Below are positions 46,801 through 54,903 of a DNA stretch of 64,000 bases, piece by piece; the stretch's first letter is position 1, and every line of letters starts with the position of its first letter. The translations under genes were made by a program, and so were the position numbers. Source of the DNA: Mesorhizobium temperatum. GTDB taxonomy: Bacteria > Pseudomonadota > Alphaproteobacteria > Rhizobiales > Rhizobiaceae. The notes beneath the pieces were generated by a model that ran no database searches, was not told the DNA's origin, and worked only from the letters and a program-made list of their open reading frames with translations. The stretch is from assembly GCF_002284575.1 (NCBI RefSeq), contig NZ_NPKJ01000003.1, forward strand, positions 19,015-83,014, in the 5' to 3' direction.

Positions 46801-47030
46801 CCCACCTACGCAACCTGCATCGCCAGATTCCAGATCACCTGCTCAAGCACATCTCGCCGCTGAGCTGGGAACACATCAATCTGACCGGCATCTACACCTG
46901 GGATGCGGAACATCAGATGCCTGAAGGCTTCCGGTCGCTCAGACTTCCGGCTCGGTTACGCCACGCCGCATGACGTTCATGCGCCGTTCGACCTTAGCGT
47001 GTCGCTGGGAACAATTCTTGTTCCGACCCC
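43841..47030. mobile_element. Tn3-family element, transposase only
   Basis: 38-bp terminal repeats at 43841-43878 and, inverted, 46993-47030, beginning GGGG and ending GACACGCTAAG, the classical Tn3-family form, with about 5 differences between them. 3190 bp in all, with no resolvase or passenger gene. The five bases flanking each side (TATCA and AAGAT) are not repeats, so the element sits at a deletion or recombination join. Confidence 0.88.
43999..46973 (+). CDS. tnpA: Tn3-family transposase TnpA
   Basis: About 990 residues from a GTG at 43999 with GAGGAG 8 bases upstream; an ATG at 43950 is in frame and would add 16 residues. N-terminal DUF4158 region (VGRRRLISSKEATTLLGIAT, FAVQLCTMRQTGRLL) and C-terminal DDE_Tnp_Tn3 domain (KFYSHLSDQYGYFSILPISP with the second Asp region, and LSPLSWEHINLTGIYTW with the catalytic Glu). 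Frame uninterrupted; likely active. Confidence 0.9.
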
Positions 47031-47897
47031 AAGATGTTCGGAATTTGCAGCTTCCCGCGCAGCCCCCAGAGTGCCTGCTACCGTGGTCACCATGTGACGC
47101 CAATCTGCAACGCCATCGAGGTCGATCACGACGCGCTCGAACTGTGCGATGCTGGTGAACCTCTCCTCAACATGGACCGTTCGGTCATCAGCGATCGTAA
47201 CAAGGCTCACCGATTTCGGACCGGATTCGTTGATGTCGCGCCCCTGGGGCATGCCAGGCATCACGATCGTGCACCGTCCGGTACTGATTGACCGTTTGTG
47301 AATGTGACCGAGCGCCCAATAGTCGAACTCTGTCGCCTCCAGATCCGCGACGTTGCAGGGTGCGTAGGGATCGTGCCCCCGCGTTCCTGCGAGGCTGGTG
47401 TGCAGGAGACCGATATTCACAGCGCCTTCGACCCGTGGCTTGTACTTTCCGACCAGACTCTCGGGACACTGGGCCTGCGCAAAGCTCAGTCCGTGAATGA
47501 CCACAGGGGTCGCTCGATCCCCCAATTCGAGCGAAATAGCCTCGGGGCGCCCACCGTAAACTTTTACGGTTTCCGGGTACGTCAGTTTTCTGGTGATCTT
47601 CGACAACGCATCGTGGTTGCCCCGGATCATGAACACCCGGACTCCGGCCTGGTCCAGTCGGCGGATTTGCTCGGAAAGGAACCGCGCAGTTTTCATGGAG
47701 GTCTGATCGCCGTCGTAGAGATCACCTGCGAGAAGAAGCGCGTTGACCTGCTCGGATAGGCAGAGATCGACGATATTGACAAAGGCACGCCGCGTCGCGT
47801 TGCCAATCAGTTCGCCTAATTCCGGGTTGCGCAGCGCCAAGGACCGAAGAGGCGAATCCAGATGAACGTCCGCCGTGTGAACGAATCGAAAAGCCAA
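47031..47897 (-). pseudogene. YhaO/SbcD-like DNA repair exonuclease, C-terminally truncated
   Basis: Starts MAFRFVHTADVHLDSPLRSL with the metallophosphoesterase D-x-H motif, then LLLAGDLYDGDQTSMKTARF, VFMIRGNHDALS and ALGHIHKRSI, giving all metal ligands. The C-terminus is replaced by Tn3 end sequence after AREAANSEHL (frame then runs to 46977). A YhaN/SbcC-type ATPase normally follows such a gene and would have lain in the deleted interval. It faces the helicase across the transposon. Confidence 0.82.
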
Positions 47898-48254
47898 TAC
47901 CCCTTACCTTTCACCTTCGCGCGAGAAGGCTTTGATTCCCCGACACCGATACTGGCCTGCACTTAGGTTCCTGCCTAGGCAGCCAACTCTCGCGATTTCA
48001 GGTTTCCACAGGCTAATGACAGAATCTGTCGCCAGCCGCGGATCGTGCAGTTCCCGGCGCCGCGGCCTCTTTTTGAGGACTGGTTTTGAACACCGAGAAG
48101 TTGGACCGTTTTGAACAGGGAGAAGTTTTCAAAATCGAAGGGGTCCGGACGTCGGCTACACTGCCGCTATCCCTACGGCAGCCCCGTCTGGCGGAAGCGG
48201 GAGGTGACCTGGAGGCGCTCCGCAACATTCAAATGAAAACTTGTTATTGTGCAG

Positions 48255-48275
48255 TGCAGCAACGATATTGCTGCA
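48255..48275. promoter_or_regulatory. Palindromic operator candidate (PhaR-like) before the depolymerase
   Basis: TGCAGCAA, spacer CGATA, TTGCTGCA: perfect 8-bp arms, 58 bases before the start of the PHB-depolymerase-type gene. It contains the CTGC/GCAG halves known for PhaR, the repressor of polyhydroxyalkanoate granule genes. The remainder of 47898-48332 shows no gene. Confidence 0.5.
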
Positions 48276-48332
48276 AGTGCGTTGTGCGCAGCGCTGGGGC
48301 CATCTTAGCGGCCGACCACAAGGAATACTGAC

Positions 48333-49508
48333 TTGCGAAAAATCTCCGACACCATCACCCGCCTTGCGGCATTCCGCGCCGGGCAGGGTTTTCAAAGCAA
48401 TGGCCAAGGCCGTGATCGGTTATCGGATCTGGCCGATTTCGGCTCCAATCCGGGCGCCTTGCGGGCGAGGATCTACGTTCCGGATGATTTGCCTGAAGCG
48501 GCGCCCCTCGTCGTCGTACTGCATGGCTGCACGCAGACCGCAGCCGGGTACGACCATGGTTCCGGCTGGTCGCAACTGGCCGACCAGGACGGTTTTGCCC
48601 TGCTGTTTCCCGAGCAGCAACGCGCCAACAATCCCAATCTCTGCTTCAACTGGTTCGTGCCCAGCGATACAAAGCGGAACGGCGGAGAGGCCCTTTCCAT
48701 CCGCCAGATGATAGAGGCGGTTGTCGTCGAATATGGCCTCGACCCTGAACGTATCTTTATCACCGGCCTCTCTGCCGGAGGCGCCATGACATCGGTGATG
48801 CTGGCTTGCTACCCGGAGGTCTTCGCTGGTGGCGCGATCATCGCGGGCCTGCCATATGGGAGCGCAAAGACGATCCCGGAAGCCTTCGACCGCATGCGCG
48901 GTCATGGCGCGCCCTCGGAAAGGCAATTGCAGAAGGCCCTGCGCGATGCCTCACCGCACAGAGGTCCTTGGCCTTCTATATCGGTCTGGCACGGCTCCGC
49001 CGATCAAACCGTAGCATCTTCCAATGCTGATGCCATCGTCGGACAATGGCGGGCCATTCACGGGCTCGATGCACGTTCTACCCGATCAGAAGTGGTGGAT
49101 GGTCATTCGCGGCATGTCTGGTGCAATGCCAAAGGGCAGGAGCTGATCGAGGAATATCGCATCGCCGGAATGGGCCACGGTACACCACTTGACACGGCCG
49201 GCGACGCCGCGCTGGGCGCTGGGGCACCCTTCATGCTTGACGTCGGTATCTGCTCTACCTGGCATATCGCGCGCTTCTGGGGAATAGCGAAGTCGTGCGT
49301 CAAGCGAGATGCGAAGCCGGCAAGGGCCAACAGCGAGGCGCCCGCGGCCAGTTTCGCACGCGCTTTCTCGATGCCCAAGGTTGGGGTTCCCAATGTCCCT
49401 CACTCTGCGAAACGTGCGAACATCCCGCCTTCTCAGAAGCCCAACTCCGCCGCGGGGATACGAAAAGTCATTGAGGACGCCCTGCGATCGGCAGGCTTGA
49501 TGCACTAG
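48333..49508 (+). CDS. PHB depolymerase/LpqC-type esterase
   Basis: 391 residues from a TTG at 48333, with AAGGAA 7 bases upstream. Alpha/beta-hydrolase of the esterase PHB depolymerase family: PLVVVLHGCTQTAAGYDHGS (oxyanion region), FITGLSAGGAMTSVMLACYP with the nucleophile serine, WHGSADQTV (Asp) and GMGHGTPLD (His). No clear signal peptide, so it may act inside the cell or on small esters. An upstream palindrome suggests control with polyhydroxybutyrate metabolism. The last ~70 residues are low in complexity. Confidence 0.85.
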   Translation: MRKISDTITRLAAFRAGQGFQSNGQGRDRLSDLADFGSNPGALRARIYVPDDLPEAAPLVVVLHGCTQTAAGYDHGSGWSQLADQDGFALLFPEQQRANNPNLCFNWFVPSDTKRNGGEALSIRQMIEAVVVEYGLDPERIFITGLSAGGAMTSVMLACYPEVFAGGAIIAGLPYGSAKTIPEAFDRMRGHGAPSERQLQKALRDASPHRGPWPSISVWHGSADQTVASSNADAIVGQWRAIHGLDARSTRSEVVDGHSRHVWCNAKGQELIEEYRIAGMGHGTPLDTAGDAALGAGAPFMLDVGICSTWHIARFWGIAKSCVKRDAKPARANSEAPAASFARAFSMPKVGVPNVPHSAKRANIPPSQKPNSAAGIRKVIEDALRSAGLMH

Positions 49509-49913
49509 GGTCTCGCTGAAACGACACTTTTAGGGAACTGCTCGACATTGCCACGGCGCATAAAGAGCACGGCATCAGCGTTTCTTCAGCGCTGCAGACT
49601 CCAGTGCGGTCTGAGCCGTGCTCCACCGCGCCAACGGGTGAGAGAACTCGAGGTCTTGTTAAGAACGCGTTGACCTGATCGATCGTGCTCCTGCTCTAGG
49701 ACTGTAAACGCCCGCGCTACGCTCTAGCAATCGGTCCGATCTAGGGCGCTGCAAAGCCAAGTCGGCATCCTTGCCCGCGGACAGTTGGCTGCTGGCGGGG
49801 CACGCGCCATCTTGAACGTCATCGGGCTGACAACACATTCTGCGATGGTCGCCGACGATCCCAACGGCGGCTTCTTCACAGCCCCGTAGCCGTTCGACAA
49901 TTTGGAGGAACGA
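49509..49913. other. Gene-free stretch
   Basis: No reading frame, repeat or RNA recognised. Confidence 0.5.
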
Positions 49914-50214
49914 ATGAACGTCACGGCATCAGCAGCCCCGTCTTCGTCAAGCCTGGATCCTACTTTGTGCAGGAGATTGTCGATCTCGCAGGCGCGATCG
50001 AGTTTCTGGAGGAGTGGCCAGAAGACCGCCGCAGTCTGATCCATGAAACAGCGCTCCGCGCGTGCTGCCAAGCACACGACGGCCGTAAGCCGATGGGCCT
50101 GGCGCGAAATGCCTTTGTCGCTTCGCGAAGCGAGCCGGAATCCTGGAAGACCCCGAGGCAATCATGCCGTGGATCGCTGCTTCCAATTCGGGCGGTGGAC
50201 AGGTGCAGGTGTAG
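49914..50214 (+). pseudogene. DUF982 protein, frameshifted
   Basis: ATG at 49914 after GGAGGAA. The start MNVTASAAP runs into the wrong frame at a C-run (49938); the next frame reads PVFVKPGSYFVQEIVDLAGA then IEFLEEWPEDRRSLIHETAL and GLARNAFVA, the DUF982 domain common in rhizobia (function unknown). A second shift near 50130 leads to GILEDPEAIMPWIAASN and a stop at 50214. Both shifts are single-base. Confidence 0.75.
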
Positions 50215-50727
50215 GCTCGTTCGGTGGTCGCCTCTTTTGCCGCCAAGAGCCCCGCGTATGCCAATCTGCCCGGTCGCCTTTATTGGGCACGGACAACGAC
50301 TGGAGGCGGCGGCAGACCAGCCTGTGCCGGTTGCGGCCGACCGTGCAGGAGAACGACGAGCGTGCAAACAACGGAAAACGGCCAGGCTGCGCGGGGTGAA
50401 GGTCGCGGCCATGCGGGCAGATAGGAGCGTCAACTTATAAGGGAGCGCGGCGGTCTCAAGCCTGGCCATTCGGATCAACATCGAGATACCGTGCTAATCA
50501 AATTTTTCAAATTTTACCGCCAACGCAGCCATCTGTTGCGGTTCCGGGCCCGATATGATCGAGATTACCGCCAACCACCCGAGCGTTCCTGCTAAAGGAG
50601 CGTATGGCAGATAGATGCGCCAATGGCGGCGAGGAGCTCCCACGGGGCCATATCCAGGTGCATAGAGCGAACGGGCTTACAGGCTCCAGTCGGTGGCGAG
50701 ATTCATCACGGCACGGGCTGATAGCAG
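50215..50727. other. Gene-free stretch
   Basis: No gene, repeat or RNA recognised between the DUF982 remnant and the GGDEF-EAL gene. Confidence 0.5.
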
Positions 50728-53127
50728 TTACGCAGCAGCCGCTTTACTCCTACGACTGCCGAGGGAGTCCGTTATTGCAGCTAGCGATTTTGGTGGGCTG
50801 AATAGATATCCTTGAACCTCGTCGCAACCTGTAGCGCGAACAATTTCCAGCTGATCCTCAGTCTCTATTCCTTCAGCAGTGGTCTTCATGCCCAAGGCAT
50901 GGGCCAAACTGACAATCGCGTGCACGATCGCCATGTGATCCTGATTTGTGGAGATTTGCTCCACGAAGGAACGGTCTATTTTGATCTTGTCCACGGTATA
51001 TTTTCTGAGATAGCCGAGCGAGGAATAACCGGTGCCAAAATCGTCGAGTGATATGCGGACACCCAGCGCCCGCAAGTCGCGCAGCGCACCGGACGACCTT
51101 TGGCCATCCTCAAGCAACAACGTTTCTGTCACTTCTAGTTCAAGGCGATTAGCAGGAAATCCCGTAGCGGCGAGTACTCTGGAAACCATCTCAACGACAT
51201 CGCCTCGCATGAACTGCGTTGGCGATAGATTAACGGCGAAATTGAGCTCGCCCGGCAGATTTGCAGCTGCTCGGCAGGCTCTTTCCAACACCCACTCGCC
51301 TAGGTTGACGATCAAGCCCGTGTCTTCGGCGATGGCGATGATTTCCTCGGTTTCGACGGGTCCGTGTCTGCAGCCCGGCCATCGCAACAGTGCTTCAAGT
51401 GTCGTGACTTGCAGCGTGTGAATGTTCACGATCGGCTGGAATACTACATCGAACTCCTGGTCAAAATCGGCGGCACGCAAATCGAGTTCAATCGTCCGAC
51501 GACGCTGAAGACGCGCATCCATCTCGGGCTGGAAAAAGCGATACGTACCACGCCCGTCTCCTTTGGCTCGGTAGAGCGCCAAGTCGGCATTTTTCAGAAG
51601 CGTGTCTGGGTCATCGGGAATCCCGGAGGTCACGGCTACGCCGACGCTCACCCCGATAATCACCTGATGCCCGTCGAGCTGGTATGGCTCGCTAAGAACC
51701 TCGAGTATACGTTGGGCAAGTTGATCAACATCGGCTGGCTGTGTGACATCCGCCTGCAGGATCACGAATTCATCGCCTCCCAGCCTAGCCACAGTGTCCT
51801 CTCGGCGAACGAGGGTTGCGATGCGCGCAGCAACCTCGCGGAGTAGCCGATCGCCCATGGAATGTCCGAGCGTGTCATTGACGTTCTTAAAATGATCGAG
51901 ATCCAAGCAGAAAACCGCGGCAGAGCGCTGATGCCTTTGGCACCGAGCCAGCTCACTCACCATCCGGTCACGAAGCAGAATTCGATTAGGTAAGTCAGTG
52001 AGAGCGTCATGGCGCGCCATGTGCACCATTTGGGCCTCAGCGTGATGGCGTTCGGTAATATCGTCGTAAGTAGCCACCCAGCCTTCATCGTTCATCGGTT
52101 GATGCAAAATTGAAATCACGCGACCATCGCTCAGCTCCTGCAGTAACGTACCCCGCTTCTTTCGAGCAATCAGGCTAAGTTGTTCCGAATGGATAGTCTC
52201 GGCGTTGTCCCGGGAGCAGATACCCGTCTGGACCGTGAGCCGTATGATATCCTCAAGGGTACTCCCCGGCCGCAGCGATTCCGGAGACAGACCATACATG
52301 GCCGCCAACCTGCGATTGCTAACGATAAGCCGGCGGTCTTCGCCGAACATGCAAAGCCCCTGCGACATGTTGTGTAGTGCAGTATCGAACAGACGGTTTT
52401 GGGTGATCAACTCATCATTTGCAGCGTGCGCTGCAGAATTGGCCTTCTCGAGTTCCCCGCTCGTTTGCACTAATGTCGCATTGAGCGCGTGGAGCCTTTG
52501 CTGAGCCTGGATAAGAAGTCGGTGCCGTCTTTCCAAAAGTACAATAAGCACAAACGTGCAGAGCACGAGGCCCCAAGCCAGGGCAGAGAACGTCCAATGC
52601 AGTTGCAGAAGTTCTTGTTGGTCGCGCGCGACCTGTTGACCGCCGTAATTATTGGCCTCCGCGGCGAGACCGATGAGGTCTCCTTCCAGAGGGACCATTT
52701 CTGATAGGATGGCTCTCGCAGTTGCTGGATTCTCAACCTGCTCGATCAGCATCGCGGCGCGATGGAGGAAGTTCGATAGTGATTCAACCGTCCTTTGCCG
52801 GTCGTCCGCTTCCAGCACAAACGGCTGAAACTCGCCGCTGCGAAACAGCTCAAGCCGATTCTTGACGATTTCAAACCGAAGCTGCGCCTCTTGCTTCGAG
52901 CCTTCACCGGCCGCCAATTCGCTGACGCGCTGACGCAGCCGCAAGAACTCGTTCACGCCCTGACCTGCGCTCCAGGCCACATTGTAGCGCGAGACCTTGG
53001 CGAGCATCTCCTGTCGCTCGAAGATGAGCGTCGAAAGATAAACTGCGCCAAAGCCGAGAACAAGGATCGCGGCGCTAAGGGCTATTTTTAAGGGGTGAAA
53101 AGCGCCCACTAGAGAACTCTGCGACAA
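50728..53127 (-). CDS. Membrane sensor with PAS, GGDEF and EAL domains (c-di-GMP turnover)
   Basis: 799 residues. Membrane helix about 12-34, a helical periplasmic sensor region (35-175), a second helix about 178-198, a coiled segment, a PAS domain (about 240-350), GGDEF (about 365-530; intact site RLGGDEFVIL near 447) and EAL (about 545-790; [38 protein letters not shown]). Both catalytic signatures look intact, so it could make or degrade cyclic di-GMP. It lies 18 bp after the SUOX-fold gene on the same strand, suggesting that the small periplasmic protein is its partner. Confidence 0.92.
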   Translation of the reverse strand: MSQSSLVGAFHPLKIALSAAILVLGFGAVYLSTLIFERQEMLAKVSRYNVAWSAGQGVNEFLRLRQRVSELAAGEGSKQEAQLRFEIVKNRLELFRSGEFQPFVLEADDRQRTVESLSNFLHRAAMLIEQVENPATARAILSEMVPLEGDLIGLAAEANNYGGQQVARDQQELLQLHWTFSALAWGLVLCTFVLIVLLERRHRLLIQAQQRLHALNATLVQTSGELEKANSAAHAANDELITQNRLFDTALHNMSQGLCMFGEDRRLIVSNRRLAAMYGLSPESLRPGSTLEDIIRLTVQTGICSRDNAETIHSEQLSLIARKKRGTLLQELSDGRVISILHQPMNDEGWVATYDDITERHHAEAQMVHMARHDALTDLPNRILLRDRMVSELARCQRHQRSAAVFCLDLDHFKNVNDTLGHSMGDRLLREVAARIATLVRREDTVARLGGDEFVILQADVTQPADVDQLAQRILEVLSEPYQLDGHQVIIGVSVGVAVTSGIPDDPDTLLKNADLALYRAKGDGRGTYRFFQPEMDARLQRRRTIELDLRAADFDQEFDVVFQPIVNIHTLQVTTLEALLRWPGCRHGPVETEEIIAIAEDTGLIVNLGEWVLERACRAAANLPGELNFAVNLSPTQFMRGDVVEMVSRVLAATGFPANRLELEVTETLLLEDGQRSSGALRDLRALGVRISLDDFGTGYSSLGYLRKYTVDKIKIDRSFVEQISTNQDHMAIVHAIVSLAHALGMKTTAEGIETEDQLEIVRATGCDEVQGYLFSPPKSLAAITDSLGSRRSKAAAA

Positions 53128-53145
53128 CGCATCCGTTATCTTTTT

Positions 53146-53667
53146 TTATCGCACAATGAGGCGTGTAAGTTGCCAAATCGAGCGTGCATAGTATTTTTGG
53201 GCGTGCAATTCTGGAGAGCTGTCGTAAGGATACACTACGAAGAGGGGCCCCTTATCGCTAACCGGCATGTATTGCTTATCGCGCTTCAGCGCCAATATCA
53301 CATCGAAGTCGTCAAAATCCTTAAGAGGAATTGTCGTACGGTAGTCGTTCAGCGCTATGGCGACTACTTCCGTGCCGTGCGCTCCGACAAGCGCCATAAT
53401 CCGTTTGAGTGAGACGCCCTCGAACTCGACGGGTCCGGAAAACCACGGCGCAGTGGTGGTCAACGAGGTCATACCGAGCTTCTCGAGCATCCCACGATCG
53501 AACTGCGCCACACCGTCAGCGTTAGTCACTCGGATATTGCCCTCGATCGACAGGATGGGCGTCTCCTTTGGCGGCAACAGCTGTTGATCCTGAACGTGCC
53601 CCGGAGATATGGTCATCAGCATAAGCGCAACAGCTAAGGCAAGTGCACCGCGAATCCTTGACATCAT
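53146..53667 (-). CDS. Periplasmic SUOX-fold (molybdopterin-binding-like) protein
   Basis: 173 residues from ATG 53667, which has GGGAAAGGA before it and opens a signal peptide (MMSRIRGALALAVALMLMTI); the frame extends to 53796 without support. The mature part LSIEGNIRVTNADGVAQFD, then APWFSGPVEFEGVSLKRIMA and VAIALNDYRTTIPLKDF matches the oxidoreductase molybdopterin-binding fold. The cofactor cysteine of true sulfite oxidases is not evident, so it may be a ligand-binding rather than enzymatic member. Forms a two-gene operon with the GGDEF-EAL sensor. Confidence 0.82.
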   Translation of the reverse strand: MMSRIRGALALAVALMLMTISPGHVQDQQLLPPKETPILSIEGNIRVTNADGVAQFDRGMLEKLGMTSLTTTAPWFSGPVEFEGVSLKRIMALVGAHGTEVVAIALNDYRTTIPLKDFDDFDVILALKRDKQYMPVSDKGPLFVVYPYDSSPELHAQKYYARSIWQLTRLIVR

Positions 53668-53847
53668 TTTATCCTTTCCCTCACGACCCGCTTTCAATGC
53701 GTCGCGATCCTTGAACGCCGCGTTAACTGCGCGCGCAAAATCGCGGGCTAATGCCTCTTTCCATTGAGCCAGGGGCCGGCTCAGCCCGTTTGACACTGAT
53801 CAATCAGAATGTCAGAAGCTCTGCCTCGGCATTTTAAGGAGTGAATT

Positions 53848-54225
53848 TTGGAACGTTCTGCCAGCGTCGCCATGGTCGAGACCTACAAAGAGTTCACATT
53901 CGAGGCCGCCCACCAGCTACAGCCATTTTCCGGGTTACACGGCCACACCTTCAGGGTTCGAGTCCACTTTAAGGGCTCACCTGATGCGGTGTTCGGCTGG
54001 CCGGCCAATCTTTACGAGGTAGAGCCGAGAATTAGTTCGGTGCAAAAAATCCTGGACCATACATACCTGAACGACATTGACGGTTTGGCGGTGCCCTCCT
54101 TGGAAAACATCGCCAAATGGATCTGGGACAAGCTGGCGCCTCATTCCCAGCAAATTCATCGCATTACGGTATCGCGCGGCCCGGATGGGCAGGCCGAAGG
54201 CTGCATATATTCGAGGAGGCCCTGA
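53848..54225 (+). CDS. 6-pyruvoyl-tetrahydropterin synthase/QueD family protein without the usual Cys
   Basis: 125 residues from a TTG at 53848, six bases after AAGGAG; an ATG at 53872 is the alternative. TFEAAHQLQPFSGLHGHTFR carries the three zinc-binding histidines (AAH, HGH), and VPSLENIAKWIWDKL the C-terminal Glu motif. QueD and PTPS have a catalytic cysteine just before the LHGH (C...LHGH); here the stretch is QPFSGLHGH with none. So zinc binding is likely but standard QueD catalysis is doubtful. It is divergent from the SUOX-fold/GGDEF-EAL pair; no queCEF nearby. Confidence 0.85.
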   Translation: MERSASVAMVETYKEFTFEAAHQLQPFSGLHGHTFRVRVHFKGSPDAVFGWPANLYEVEPRISSVQKILDHTYLNDIDGLAVPSLENIAKWIWDKLAPHSQQIHRITVSRGPDGQAEGCIYSRRP

Positions 54226-54489
54226 TTGCCGGGGGCCAATCGGCCCTTAAATTGCGGGTAGCGGTCAAGCCATTTCTTCGTTCTTCCATGGACGAGATCT
54301 GTGGCGGAGGTGTTTGGCGATGTTCCGTTTGAGTGCCTCAGCTATGCAACGAGGGCCCGGACACTCCAACCTCAGCCGAATTCGACGAGTCACCGCACCA
54401 GGCCCGGGCAGAAGCATTGTGTCAGCCTTCAGTCCTGTTTGTCGTCGCCGGGGTCAACTGAACCGCGGCAACAGGCGCTGAGCGCCGCG

Positions 54490-54810
54490 CGGACACAATT
54501 TGACGCGCGACCATCTCACCAAGCCGATCCCGCCTTCCGTCGACAGGTTGAAGCGTTGGCCGGCTATGGCATTCCCGAACTCGGCATCGCCCGGTTGATC
54601 GGCGTCGACCCGAAGACGCTGCGCAAGCACTACCGCTCCGAGCCGGATCTCGGTCACCTCAAGGCAAACTCGGCGGTGGGCCAAAGCCTGTTCAAGAAGG
54701 CGACAGGCGACGGCCCGCATCTTCTGGACAAAGACCCGCTTGGGCTGGAAAGAGACTGTCGTCAACGAACATGGCGGCGTTGCAAACAAGTGTGCCGCTT
54801 CACAATTTAG
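54490..54810 (+). pseudogene. Phage-like HTH protein (small-terminase type) remnant
   Basis: Frame 1 reads SHQADPAFRRQVEALAGYGI, then PELGIARLIGVDPKTLRKHY and QSLFKKATGDGP; after a one-base shift near 54720 it continues FWTKTRLGWKETVVNEHGG to a stop. This HTH family accompanies phage terminase genes. The N-terminus has no clear start. Bases 54226-54489 show nothing recognisable. Confidence 0.55.
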
Positions 54811-54903
54811 ATTTCATTAGCAACGGCGCTGATAAAGAAGCGGCCGACGGGGCCGCAATTTTCCGAGACGTCGGGCCTGACGCTTTTGCGAAAGGCCAGG
54901 TTC

